64,000 nt of DNA from WTGA01 sp965214055. Lineage in GTDB: Bacteria > Pseudomonadota > Gammaproteobacteria > Arenicellales > Poriferihabitantaceae. The translations under genes and the position numbers were made by a program. The stretch lies in assembly GCA_965214055.1 (NCBI GenBank), contig OZ243931.1, positions 124,001-188,000 of the forward strand, given 5' to 3'. How positions within the stretch are numbered: position 1 is the stretch's first letter; each line of letters starts with the position of its first letter. The notes under the pieces are model-generated. The model was not told the origin of the DNA. It saw nothing but the letters and a program-made list of their open reading frames with translations, and did no database searches. This document shows positions 17,071 to 25,918 of this stretch, piece after piece.

Positions 17071-17850
17071 TTATGCCCCGGATGCCTGGACCCGCTTCCA
17101 GGCCATTTGGATTTCGTGGGTTTTCTCATTCGCCAGTTTCACCATTTCCTCCGGCAGGCCCTTGGAAACCAGCTTGTCCGGATGGTTTCGGCTCAACAAC
17201 CGTCTATAGGCTTTCTTGACCTCTGGCAAAGGCGTCCCGGGATCCACTCCCAGGACCCTGTACGCATCCTCCACGCTCAGGTCCCCGCCGCTCCGCTGGG
17301 CAGACATGCCCCCACGGACCATCTCGATGATCCGCTCCAGTTCGGATGAATGAACCCCCAGGACTTCCGCACAGCGACCCAAAATGGAGCTTTCCTTCGG
17401 GTCGATCCTGCCGTCCGCAAAGGCTGCCTGAACCTGGATTTGAATAAACATCTGGATCAGCGTCGTCCGACGATGGCATTCCCCGCGAAACTGGTTCAGA
17501 ACACTGGTCAGGTCAAAATCGGCCTCCTTTCCCCGGTTGAACAAGGTCATCGCAGCCTCTTTCTGTTCCGAATTAAGCCGCATATGCGCCATCAGTTGCT
17601 GTGCCATGGAAATCTCATGGGCCGATACCCGCCCATCTGCCTTGGCAACATGGCCCATGACAGAGAATGTCGCTGCAAAGAAAGCGGCCTGGACCCGTTC
17701 CTGTTCCCCGGGCAGGGAATACTTCCCGGCTCCCAGTCGGGACACTCCGGCATCCAGCTTGTGACCCAGAACGGCACCCAGCAACGCCCCGATCGGCCCT
17801 CCGAGCATGAACCCAAAGGTCCCTCCCGCTACTTTTCCCCACCACGCCAT
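17071..17850 (-). CDS. djlA: co-chaperone DjlA, TerB and J domains
   Basis: A 259-residue protein with the DjlA plan. A glycine-rich N-terminal membrane segment (about residues 8-30, GGTFGFMLGGPIGALLGAVLG) is followed by a TerB-like helical domain (about 55-170) and a C-terminal J domain (about 195-257) with the NHPDK motif that stimulates DnaK. It is therefore expected at the inner membrane with the J domain in the cytoplasm. Length and order match gammaproteobacterial DjlA. The dnaK partner lies 40 kb away in this window. Confidence 0.93.
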   Translation of the reverse strand: MAWWGKVAGGTFGFMLGGPIGALLGAVLGHKLDAGVSRLGAGKYSLPGEQERVQAAFFAATFSVMGHVAKADGRVSAHEISMAQQLMAHMRLNSEQKEAAMTLFNRGKEADFDLTSVLNQFRGECHRRTTLIQMFIQIQVQAAFADGRIDPKESSILGRCAEVLGVHSSELERIIEMVRGGMSAQRSGGDLSVEDAYRVLGVDPGTPLPEVKKAYRRLLSRNHPDKLVSKGLPEEMVKLANEKTHEIQMAWKRVQASGA

Positions 17851-17887
17851 AACGTTACTCTCTTAAATTGATTAACTGGTGAATTGA

Positions 17888-18235
17888 TTACCGGGTATTC
17901 CCGCCTGGCGGCGGTTTGCTTCCGGAACCCCGCCCTCCGCCCCGGCATGCCGGGGAGTCCGGAACCTGTCCGCCTTTCTCAAACCACTCATCCGGGGTCA
18001 TTGTATACAGGGACAGGGCATGGACCGGCCCGGCGATTTCATCCGCCAGCAGGGCGTGCACCATCCGGTGCCGGGCAAGGTGCATCTTGCCCTGGAATTT
18101 CTCGGTGACCACGGTCACCTTGAAATGAGTCTCGGCACCTTCCGGGACATTGTGCATAAAGCTCTCGTTGATGACGTCGGTATGCACCGGACTCAGGTTT
18201 TTCAGCTTCTCCTGGATTGATGACTGGATATTCAT
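17888..18235 (-). CDS. bolA: BolA family protein
   Basis: A 115-residue BolA-type protein; the family partners monothiol glutaredoxins in iron-sulfur cluster handling and can act in transcription and envelope stress. The class II KH-like fold is recognisable from VINESFMHNVPEGAETHFKV and the conserved His region HLARHRMVHALLADE. The last 20 or so residues (Gly/Pro/Arg-rich) extend past the usual end of the family. It sits just upstream of djlA in the same direction. Confidence 0.9.
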   Translation of the reverse strand: MNIQSSIQEKLKNLSPVHTDVINESFMHNVPEGAETHFKVTVVTEKFQGKMHLARHRMVHALLADEIAGPVHALSLYTMTPDEWFEKGGQVPDSPACRGGGRGSGSKPPPGGNTR

Positions 18236-18488
18236 TGGACTCGATCATAAACCTTCTTTCGGGGAATATGACACTGTTTTGCTGAATTTCAATAGCCTGT
18301 GTCAAATCGGCCTCCCCTGAAACCCGCGTATCCGGTCTTTTTGATCCCTGGCACGGGCCAGGGCCGGTCAGGGAAAACCGACTTTCATGAAGGAGGAGGA
18401 CCGACCCCGATTTTACACGGTTGACAAACCGGGCGGGATTGCATACAACGACTCCTGAACCCACCAACCCCTTCCCGCAGGTATCTCC

Positions 18489-19676
18489 ATGTTCGAACAG
18501 TTTGAAGCCACTCCGTCCGATCCCATTATCAAGTTGATCGACCTGTACAGGGAGGACCCCAGGAGCGGAAAAATCGATGTCGGCGTCGGGGTATTCCGGG
18601 ATGCAAGGGGGGAGACCCCGGTGATGAAAGCGGTGAGGATTGCCGAAGAGAAACTGCATCGCCAACAGACCACAAAAACCTATGTCGGACTGGCGGGGAA
18701 TGAAACATTCAACGGCCACATTGCGGATCTTGTCTTTTCCCGCTCCTCCGAGCGCGAACGGGTCCGGGCCATACAGACTCCCGGAGGATGTGGTGCCCTC
18801 AGACTGCTCTCCGAAATGCTTTACCGCGTTGCCAACGACAAGACCATCTGGTTAAGCGACCCGACATGGGGGAACCACATCCCCATCTTCAGACAGACCG
18901 GATTTGACATCCAGTTCTACCCCTACCTGGACCGGCAATCCAAAACGGTAGATGTCGATGCCCTGATCTCAAAGCTGGGGACACTGGGGAAAAATGACAT
19001 CGTTGTGTTGCATGGCTGCTGCCACAACCCCAGCGGTGCGGAGCTCAAACCGGAAGATTGGGACGAAATTGCCGCGCTCTGCGCCAAAAACGGGTTCCTG
19101 CCGTACATCGACCTCGCTTACCAGGGGTTCGCTGACTCCCTGGAACAGGATGTATATGGCGTTCGGGCCATGGCATCCGCTGCTGAATCCATGGTGGTTG
19201 CGAGTTCCTGCTCCAAGAATTTTGGCCTCTACCGGGACCGGGTAGGCTGCGCAATGATCCTGGGGAAAACCAATGAAATTTCGGACATCACCCGGGGGCA
19301 TGTGTTAAGCACTGCGCGCAGTTCCTACTCCATGCCACCAGACCATGGCGGTGCCCTGGTGGCCCTGATTCTGTCCGATCCGGCCCTGCGGGAGACCTGG
19401 GAGAATGAACTGACCGGCATGCGGGAAAGGATGCTTTTTCTGAGAAAAACCCTCCGGGACATTTTGCACGCCAGGACCCAATCGAACCGATGGGATTTTA
19501 TCGCCAGCCACCGGGGCATGTTTTCCCTTCTGGTTCTGGATGACGCCCAGGTAGAAAGCCTCCGGATCGACCATGCCGTCTATGCCGTGGCAGGCGGACG
19601 GATCAATATCGCCGGCCTGCAGGATGAGGCCCAGGTCGAGCAATTTGCCGATGCCCTGGTTGCCGTAACCGCCTGA
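18489..19676 (+). CDS. aromatic amino acid / aspartate aminotransferase (class I)
   Basis: A 395-residue PLP enzyme of aminotransferase family I-alpha (AspC/TyrB type). It begins with the family's MFEQFEATPSDPI and shows the NPSG substrate-binding loop (CCHNPSGAELKPEDW) and the PLP lysine in SSCSKNFGLYRDRVG. It should transfer amino groups between aspartate, glutamate or aromatic amino acids and 2-oxo acids in the cytoplasm. The sequence alone does not distinguish AspC from TyrB specificity. It stands alone between bolA (divergent) and glpK. Confidence 0.92.
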   Translation: MFEQFEATPSDPIIKLIDLYREDPRSGKIDVGVGVFRDARGETPVMKAVRIAEEKLHRQQTTKTYVGLAGNETFNGHIADLVFSRSSERERVRAIQTPGGCGALRLLSEMLYRVANDKTIWLSDPTWGNHIPIFRQTGFDIQFYPYLDRQSKTVDVDALISKLGTLGKNDIVVLHGCCHNPSGAELKPEDWDEIAALCAKNGFLPYIDLAYQGFADSLEQDVYGVRAMASAAESMVVASSCSKNFGLYRDRVGCAMILGKTNEISDITRGHVLSTARSSYSMPPDHGGALVALILSDPALRETWENELTGMRERMLFLRKTLRDILHARTQSNRWDFIASHRGMFSLLVLDDAQVESLRIDHAVYAVAGGRINIAGLQDEAQVEQFADALVAVTA

Positions 19677-19838
19677 AGGACTCCAGGCATCCCGGGCAGT
19701 ATAGTCCGGGCGGCCTGTTTCCAACCGTGCGGCCCCCCCCCGCTCCGGTTTTCCTTCCGGGTCGAGGTCCCGCACGCTTTGCTGCATTCCTCCCAAACCA
19801 TGTAAAATGGCGGCCTGATTTCATTGTCCCCAATCAGG

Positions 19839-21329
19839 ATGACCCGACACCCGTCTCCACTTTTGCTCAGCATTGACCAGGGCACCACCAGTTCGCGGTC
19901 CATCCTGTTCGACCGCGAATTCCAGGTGGTGGGCTGCGCACAGGAAGAATTCACGCAATACTATCCGAAGGATGGCTGGGTGGAGCATGATCCAGAGGAA
20001 ATCTGGAGTACGACCTTGAGCACCTGCGCGAAAGTGATGGCGGGCGCATCCTCCCGGAAGCAGGTCGCTGGCATCGGAATCACCAACCAGCGCGAGACCA
20101 CCCTCCTGTGGGAAAGGAAAAGCGGCCAACCGGTTTACAACGCCATTGTCTGGCAGGACCGCCGAACCACTGAGCGATGTGCCCGGTTAAAGCGGCAGGG
20201 GCTCGAATCCACCATCCAGGCGAAAACCGGGTTGTTGCTGGATCCCTATTTTTCAGCCACCAAAATCCAGTGGATTCTCGAGAATGTACCGGGAGCACGC
20301 GCAAAAGCCAACAAGGGCCAGCTTGCGTTTGGGACCATAGACAGCTTTCTCATCTGGAGACTGACCGATGGCCGGCAACACCTGACGGATGCCACCAATG
20401 CCAGCAGAACGATGCTGTTCAACATTCATGACGGTGGTTGGGATGAGGAATTGCTGCACCTGTTTGATATCCCGCTCTCGCTGCTCCCTGAAGTGAAAAA
20501 CTGTGCAGATGAATATGGCCTGTCCAGGCAGGCGGTGCCCGGCCTGCAGCTCCCCATTGCCGGGGTTGCCGGAGACCAGCAGGCTGCGCTGTTCGGCCAG
20601 GCCTGTTTTGCACCCGGTCGGGCCAAGAGCACTTGTGGAACCGGATGCTTCATGGTAATGAACACGGGGCAGCAGCCCATCCGGTCTGAAAACCGGCTGC
20701 TCACCACGGTGGGGTACCAGCTGGAAAATGAGGTCACCTATGCACTGGAAGGTTCCATCTTCAACGCCGGCACCGCGATTCAATGGCTGCGGGACGGCCT
20801 TGGCGTGCTCCGGGACAACCGTGACATTGATCACCATGTTTCTGCAACCTGTTCAAATGGCGGGGTCTACCTGGTGCCGGCATTCACCGGTCTGGGGGCG
20901 CCTCACTGGGCACCGGATGCCCGGGGAATCCTGTCGGGAATTACCCGGGATACAGATGCCTCCTCCCTGGTCAGGGCAGCCCTGGAATCCGTTGCGTACC
21001 AGACCCATGATCTCATCCAGGCCATGGAGGCGGACAGCGGGATTGAAATCGATGAGATCAGGGTGGACGGCGGGATGGCGGTCAATGCATGGCTGCTGCA
21101 GTTCCTGGCGGATATCACCCGAACCCGGATCAGCAGACCGATAACCACCGAGACCACCGCACAGGGGGTGGCGTACCTGGCCGCCCTGCAGCTGGGGATG
21201 ATTGGATCCAGGCAGGAGATCAGCAACCACTGGAAGCTGGACAGGTCCTTTGACTGCACCATGGATGAGGTCACGCAGAAACGGAACCTGCTGGGCTGGC
21301 AAAAAGCGGTTCACCGCTGTCTCGCATGA
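19839..21329 (+). CDS. glpK: glycerol kinase
   Basis: About 496 residues from ATG 19839; an in-frame TTG at 19824 is a less likely start. It has the FGGY-kinase signatures: SIDQGTTSSRSILFD at the N-terminus, GIGITNQRETT, the substrate-binding AIVWQDRRTT, GVAGDQQAALFGQ and the second FGGY motif GVYLVPAFTGLGAPHW. It phosphorylates glycerol to sn-glycerol 3-phosphate. No glpF or glpD is adjacent, which is unusual for an inducible glycerol operon. Confidence 0.95.
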   Translation: MTRHPSPLLLSIDQGTTSSRSILFDREFQVVGCAQEEFTQYYPKDGWVEHDPEEIWSTTLSTCAKVMAGASSRKQVAGIGITNQRETTLLWERKSGQPVYNAIVWQDRRTTERCARLKRQGLESTIQAKTGLLLDPYFSATKIQWILENVPGARAKANKGQLAFGTIDSFLIWRLTDGRQHLTDATNASRTMLFNIHDGGWDEELLHLFDIPLSLLPEVKNCADEYGLSRQAVPGLQLPIAGVAGDQQAALFGQACFAPGRAKSTCGTGCFMVMNTGQQPIRSENRLLTTVGYQLENEVTYALEGSIFNAGTAIQWLRDGLGVLRDNRDIDHHVSATCSNGGVYLVPAFTGLGAPHWAPDARGILSGITRDTDASSLVRAALESVAYQTHDLIQAMEADSGIEIDEIRVDGGMAVNAWLLQFLADITRTRISRPITTETTAQGVAYLAALQLGMIGSRQEISNHWKLDRSFDCTMDEVTQKRNLLGWQKAVHRCLA

Positions 21330-21409
21330 ACCCCCGACCACCCGATTGAAATCAACCCGGGGAAAACCCTGGATCACCAAGGGTTGGAATCAGTTAAAAT
21401 CAGCATGAC

Positions 21410-22039
21410 ATGAGACCAAAAACAATGTTTTTGAATTTTTTTCGGCGTCAATGGCTGTCTCCGGGCAGATGGAACCCTCATCTCCTGGTTCCCGGCATTG
21501 TGGGAGTGTCGATGGCATTGTGCGTCCTCGTCTTCCTCTCCCGGGATGACTCCGCCTCCCATGCCTTTTCCGTTGTCGCCCGGCCTGCCCCGGAATTTAC
21601 CCAGACCTCCCCGGATGCCTGGCTGGGCTCCGCTCCCCTGACCATGGCCGGCCTTCGGGGCAAAGTGGTCATGCTGGATTTCTGGACATTCGACTGCTGG
21701 AACTGTTACCGCTCCTTTCCGTGGCTGAACGCCCTGGAAGAAAAATACCGGGATGCCGGTTTTCAGGTGATCGGCATCCATACTCCTGAATTCGAGCACG
21801 AAAAAATCCGGCAAAACGTGGAAGAGAAAATCCGGAAATTCGGCCTCAAACATCCCTCCATGATGGACAATGATTTTGCATTCTGGAAACGCATGGGCAA
21901 TCGCTACTGGCCCACTTTTTACCTGATTGACAAACGCGGCTATATCCGGCACGTTTTCATCGGGGAGACCCATCAGGGCGACCAACGGGCGCGCGAGGTG
22001 GAAGCGGCATTGAAAAGCCTGCTTGCGGAAAAGGCATAA
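21410..22039 (+). CDS. membrane-anchored thioredoxin-like protein (TlpA/DipZ type)
   Basis: A 209-residue protein with one N-terminal membrane segment (about residues 27-43, rich in Val, Leu, Ile) followed by a thioredoxin-fold domain exposed to the periplasm. The redox motif is C-W-N-C in FWTFDCWNCYRSFPWL, and YWPTFYLIDKRG supplies the cis-proline region. The insert after the active-site helix (IHTPEFEHEKI) resembles the DipZ-type C-terminal domain. It probably reduces or exchanges periplasmic disulfides; the target is unknown. It is convergent with the amidinotransferase gene. ATG 21425 is an alternative start. Confidence 0.85.
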   Translation: MRPKTMFLNFFRRQWLSPGRWNPHLLVPGIVGVSMALCVLVFLSRDDSASHAFSVVARPAPEFTQTSPDAWLGSAPLTMAGLRGKVVMLDFWTFDCWNCYRSFPWLNALEEKYRDAGFQVIGIHTPEFEHEKIRQNVEEKIRKFGLKHPSMMDNDFAFWKRMGNRYWPTFYLIDKRGYIRHVFIGETHQGDQRAREVEAALKSLLAEKA

Positions 22040-22044
22040 GACCG

Positions 22045-23175
22045 TTACAGCCGGATTTGCGTACCGGGGACCTGGTTTGGAAAATAGTCCTCACACTCTC
22101 CCTGCCGATAGACATCCGCCGTCGCGCAATGGATCCCGCCTCCAAATGGATAGGCATCCCGAAATTCAACCGGGATCACTTCCATCCCCAACCGGTCCAT
22201 TTGCTCCATCTGGTGCACTTCGCTGGCCTCCACAATCACGGTTTTGTGGTCCAGCACCAGGCAGTTCATGGAAAGCCAGACACTCGAATAGCACAATGGC
22301 GGGGGCGCCTCATGGGACGGCGGGGCTGCATCCACAATTTCCCAGTCATTGGCCTCGAATATTTTTCTTTGGTTTTCCGGCAGCCTGCGGTTGGGGTTGT
22401 TGATGATGAGACCCGGCCGCAGGGGCACAAATGTGGCGTCGATGTGGATCGGGTACGGGTCCCCCGGGAAATTCACCGCATGCACCCGGTGATCCGGGAA
22501 GTGCCGCTGGAGCCACTCCATGGCCCGGAGGTTCGTGGTCAGACCGTGCTGGCAAAACAGGTCTTTCCCCAGTCGGCAGACATCCGCGGCATCAAACAGC
22601 GGTTCATGCTCATTGGTCACAAAATCCAGGGCGGCGGTACGCTGGAGCCGTTCCTCCAGGGTGATATCGTCAAAATATCCCTGTTTGTACGAATGCTCAC
22701 TCAACCTGGGCCGGGGTGCCTGCTCCCAGCGAAAGCCCGGGTCCTGGTCAAAATAGCACTGCATCAGCGCATGGTAGGCCAGATATTCGAAATACCGGCA
22801 ACGAAATGACATGGCGGCCATCAGGATTTCCTTGCCCACCGTCAACAGGACATCCCGGGGTGGCATGCAGCCAAACTGGGAGGCGGTGGTGAAATCCGGT
22901 GTCTGAACCGCCTGGTTCCATTGAATCGGGGTCGGCCGGTCAACACGAATGTCCCGGCTTTCAAGGATCCGGACCAGGTTGTCCAATTGGAAATTGGCCC
23001 TCTCCACGGTATCAAGCGGGCGGGGACCCCACATTCCATGCATATCGCTGTCTTCCGGGATTTTTGCTTCCGTAGCCGGTTCGTTGGGTGGAATACAGGT
23101 ATGATCAGCACGACCGACAATGACATGCCTGAGCGGGTCAAATTCATTCCAGGAATTTACAATTGCCTTCGCCAT
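22045..23175 (-). CDS. glycine amidinotransferase-like enzyme (AGAT family)
   Basis: A 376-residue member of the L-arginine:glycine amidinotransferase family of guanidino-modifying enzymes. The catalytic Cys lies in the C-terminal GGGIHCATAD. The Asp/His part of the site is in FDAADVCRLGKDLF and PIHIDATFVPLRPG, and the N-terminus WNEFDPLRHVIVGRA is characteristic. The expected reaction moves the amidino group of arginine to glycine or another amine, giving guanidinoacetate and ornithine. The bacterial acceptor can differ (lysine in phaseolotoxin, glycine in cylindrospermopsin synthesis). No biosynthetic gene cluster surrounds it, so the acceptor is unknown. Confidence 0.85.
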   Translation of the reverse strand: MAKAIVNSWNEFDPLRHVIVGRADHTCIPPNEPATEAKIPEDSDMHGMWGPRPLDTVERANFQLDNLVRILESRDIRVDRPTPIQWNQAVQTPDFTTASQFGCMPPRDVLLTVGKEILMAAMSFRCRYFEYLAYHALMQCYFDQDPGFRWEQAPRPRLSEHSYKQGYFDDITLEERLQRTAALDFVTNEHEPLFDAADVCRLGKDLFCQHGLTTNLRAMEWLQRHFPDHRVHAVNFPGDPYPIHIDATFVPLRPGLIINNPNRRLPENQRKIFEANDWEIVDAAPPSHEAPPPLCYSSVWLSMNCLVLDHKTVIVEASEVHQMEQMDRLGMEVIPVEFRDAYPFGGGIHCATADVYRQGECEDYFPNQVPGTQIRL

Positions 23176-23660
23176 TTTATTTATTCGGATGATTTCATTT
23201 ATCGCAAAAAAAGACGGGGTAATATAATCCAGAATGCGGAAAATGAGAACCGCAACCGTGCAATCACTCAGGACGACCCCACGCTAATGTTGTCTGATTT
23301 TTCCTGGTATCTGCCTTTCAGCACGTATTTCCTGTCCTGTCCCATCTATGGTCTGCCCCCCGTTTTGCATCAGTGATTTTTCGCTGTGGAAGAGTTGGAC
23401 ATTGTCGGCAGCCGGGTCTCAAGATTCGACACTCCCAGACCCCCTTCTATCTGTTCAGCGCCACGGCAGGACGGTCAAGACGGGTTGCTTTCCCGGGTGC
23501 CGGATTCCCCGGTGGATCTGCTTTTCCCTGGAAAACTACCGTCAGACGCCAGGGAAAGGGAGGCGCCAGGGCCTGAATTCCAGAACATGTCTATTCGGAC
23601 AGGGCGATTCCAAGCTGGTGGTGCTACGCCGACGGTCCACCCCGTTTTACGGGAGATGGT
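23176..23660. other. unexplained 485-bp intergenic region
   Basis: No convincing gene. About 23180-23330 is AT-richer and should hold the promoter of the amidinotransferase gene. From about 23380 to 23660 it becomes GC-rich, and overlapping plus-strand frames are open but none resembles a protein. I compared it by eye with RNase P RNA, 6S, tmRNA and SRP RNA core motifs and found none. Confidence 0.4.
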
Positions 23661-23930
23661 TCAGACCCGGATGTCGAAACGGGCCAGCGGTTGCGCTTCC
23701 AGGGGTTCCACCCTCACGCGGTGCACTCTCGCTGGCCGCGGACCATGCCGGAGCCAGCCCACAAACTGTTCAATCCGGGATTCACTCGCCTGGGCCACAC
23801 CTTCGACCTTGCCGTCTGCCCGGTTCCTGACCCAGCCCGCAATGCCCAGGTTGTCGGCCGCTTCCCGGGTCGCATAACGGAAACCCACCCCCTGGACCCG
23901 CCCCGACACTGTAAATTGAACTGTTTTCAT
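23661..23930 (-). CDS. acyP: acylphosphatase
   Basis: An 89-residue acylphosphatase, hydrolysing acyl phosphates such as acetyl or carbamoyl phosphate. Start ATG 23930 is chosen because family sequence begins there (MKTVQFTVSGRVQGVGFR); the frame is open 39 codons further upstream without similarity. The catalytic Arg is in GVGFR and the Asn in GWVRNRADG. Length is normal for the family. It is divergent from nadE, with about 90 bp between the start codons. Confidence 0.92.
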   Translation of the reverse strand: MKTVQFTVSGRVQGVGFRYATREAADNLGIAGWVRNRADGKVEGVAQASESRIEQFVGWLRHGPRPARVHRVRVEPLEAQPLARFDIRV

Positions 23931-24018
23931 CGTTGATTCGGTTTCATAAACGAAGTGCCCGGCAACTGTTATACAATAGAACCCTCCATACTGCCCTGTT
24001 TCCATTCCATATCCAGCC

Positions 24019-24837
24019 ATGAATCCGAACGCGATCATTGACCACATTACAGACTGGTTAAAATCCTATGCCAGGAATGCAGGAACCCGGGGATTTGTCG
24101 TGGGTGTATCCGGCGGCATTGATTCCGCCGTAACTTCCAGCCTGGCCGCCCGAACCGGCTATCCGACACTGTGCCTGGCCATGCCCATCCACCAGGAACC
24201 CTCCCAGGACGTCCGGGCCCAGGAACACATGGCCCGGCTGGAACGGGAATTTGACAACATCACCTTGATTAGAACGGATTTAACCCCGGTATTCAATGCC
24301 TTTGTCGAGGCCATGCCCGCGGGGGGAAACGAAGCATCGCAGCCGCTCAGCCTGGCAAACACCCGATCCCGGATCCGCATGGCAACCCTGCATTATTTCG
24401 CGGGATTGCACCGATATCTGGTGGTCGGTACCGGCAACAAGGTCGAGGATTTCGGGGTCGGATTCTTTACCAAGTACGGGGATGGCGGCGTTGACCTGAG
24501 TCCCATCGCAGACCTCACCAAGACCGAAGTCTATGCCTTGGGAAGCGCACTGGAGGTCAGTGAAGAGATCATGGCCGCCCGGCCCACTGATGGGCTTTGG
24601 GCCGATAACCGCAGCGACGAAGACCAGCTTGGGGCTAGCTACCGGGAACTGGAATGGGCCATGGAATATGAATCGGACCGGGGGGAATCCGAAGACCTGT
24701 CTCCCCGGAAAAAGGAAGTACTGGAGATTTACCGGCGCTTCCACGCCGCAAACCGGCACAAAATGATGCCTATTCCCGTCTGCCCGATACCCCCGGAATA
24801 CAAGGGGGGGCCGGCACCCGGAGTGGCTGAAAAATGA
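24019..24837 (+). CDS. nadE: NAD+ synthase, ammonia-dependent type
   Basis: A 272-residue NAD synthetase domain protein that amidates deamido-NAD to NAD+ with ATP. The PP-loop is GVSGGIDSAVTSS. Further family segments are VVGTGNKVEDFGVGFFTKYGDGG, DLTKTEVYALG and the C-terminal HKMMPIPVCPIP. There is no N-terminal glutaminase (nitrilase) domain, so it should use free ammonia. Confidence 0.93.
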   Translation: MNPNAIIDHITDWLKSYARNAGTRGFVVGVSGGIDSAVTSSLAARTGYPTLCLAMPIHQEPSQDVRAQEHMARLEREFDNITLIRTDLTPVFNAFVEAMPAGGNEASQPLSLANTRSRIRMATLHYFAGLHRYLVVGTGNKVEDFGVGFFTKYGDGGVDLSPIADLTKTEVYALGSALEVSEEIMAARPTDGLWADNRSDEDQLGASYRELEWAMEYESDRGESEDLSPRKKEVLEIYRRFHAANRHKMMPIPVCPIPPEYKGGPAPGVAEK

Positions 24838-25015
24838 CCGTCGGCCGTGCATAGATCCCGGTCATCCTTTGAATTTTCCGGCAGTGCCGGGGTTGCACGC
24901 CTGTTTCCGTCTCCACACAACAAACCCCTTCCCTCCACGGTTTCAGACTCCAGACCCGATTCAGGCTTCCGGTCTGCACCCCCCGGTCCGGGCCACCGCG
25001 ACCCGGATTGACGCG

Positions 25016-25918
25016 TTGTCCCGACCCACCCCACCAGCTGGCCCGACTCCAACAGTCGTCACACTGCGAAATGGAATGACGATGCCCCTGTCGGGATTCG
25101 GAACGGCCGGGATCGGCGGCTGGCAAAATAACGGCTCCGGGGTCACCGACATCATACGATGCGCGTTGCAGGCGGGCTACCGGCATCTTGACACCGCACC
25201 CATTTACGGAAACGAGGGAAACGTCGGTCAGGCCATCCTCCGCTCAGGGATTCCCAGAACAGACATTTTTATTTCCACCAAACTGGGCATGGAATCCGCT
25301 GGTTACGCCCCGGCACTCCGGGCCTTTGAGGAAAGCCGAAAACGGCTTGGGCTGGACTATATCGATTTATACCTGATTCACTGGCCCGACCGGAAACGGA
25401 ATCAGGGGACCTGGAAAGCACTGGAAAGATTGTACGAAGACCGGGTCGTACGCAGTATCGGTGTGTGCAATTTCAATGAAAGCGACCTGGCCGATTTACT
25501 GGAATTCACAGTGATTCTTCCCGTCTGCAACCAGATTGAGGTTCACCCCTACTTCAGCCAGCCGGATTTGCGCCGGTTTTGCCAGACCCGGAAAATCCAG
25601 ACAGTGAGCTGGTCTCCATTGGGCATGGCCCAGTGGAAGAATATTGCGAAGGACCGCAAACCCATCAACGACCCGGTGATCCGATCCCTTGCCCGGCAAT
25701 ACCAGGCCACCCGGGCCCAGATCATCCTGGCCTGGCATCACACGCATGGCCTGGCAACCCTTCCGAAATCGGATTCCCCCCAACGCATCCGGGAAAACCT
25801 GCGGGCCGGGGCCATGGTCCTGCAACCCGAAGAGATGGCAGCCATCGACCAGCTGAACCGAAACACCCGGTTCGGCACCGTTCCAGAGTCCATCACTGGT
25901 CCCAGTGGTCTCCGTTGA
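25016..25918 (+). CDS. aldo/keto reductase
   Basis: An NAD(P)H-dependent aldo/keto reductase of about 300 residues. It shows the first barrel strand (VTLRNGMTMPLSGFGTAGIG), the catalytic Asp-Tyr in HLDTAPIYGNEGNVG, the catalytic Lys in ISTKLG, LYLIHWP with the fourth tetrad residue, and the C-terminal cofactor loop (LPKSDSPQRIREN). The start is uncertain: TTG 25016 keeps the whole first strand, while ATG 25076 would cut into it; the frame is open back to 24869. The 3' end overlaps the convergent methyltransferase gene by 26 bp. Substrate unknown. Confidence 0.85.
   Translation: MSRPTPPAGPTPTVVTLRNGMTMPLSGFGTAGIGGWQNNGSGVTDIIRCALQAGYRHLDTAPIYGNEGNVGQAILRSGIPRTDIFISTKLGMESAGYAPALRAFEESRKRLGLDYIDLYLIHWPDRKRNQGTWKALERLYEDRVVRSIGVCNFNESDLADLLEFTVILPVCNQIEVHPYFSQPDLRRFCQTRKIQTVSWSPLGMAQWKNIAKDRKPINDPVIRSLARQYQATRAQIILAWHHTHGLATLPKSDSPQRIRENLRAGAMVLQPEEMAAIDQLNRNTRFGTVPESITGPSGLR

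Noticed and set aside
20190..20220. tRNA T-loop-like string (ggctcgaatcc)
   Set aside because: It lies within glpK coding sequence and no acceptor or anticodon stem can be built around it.
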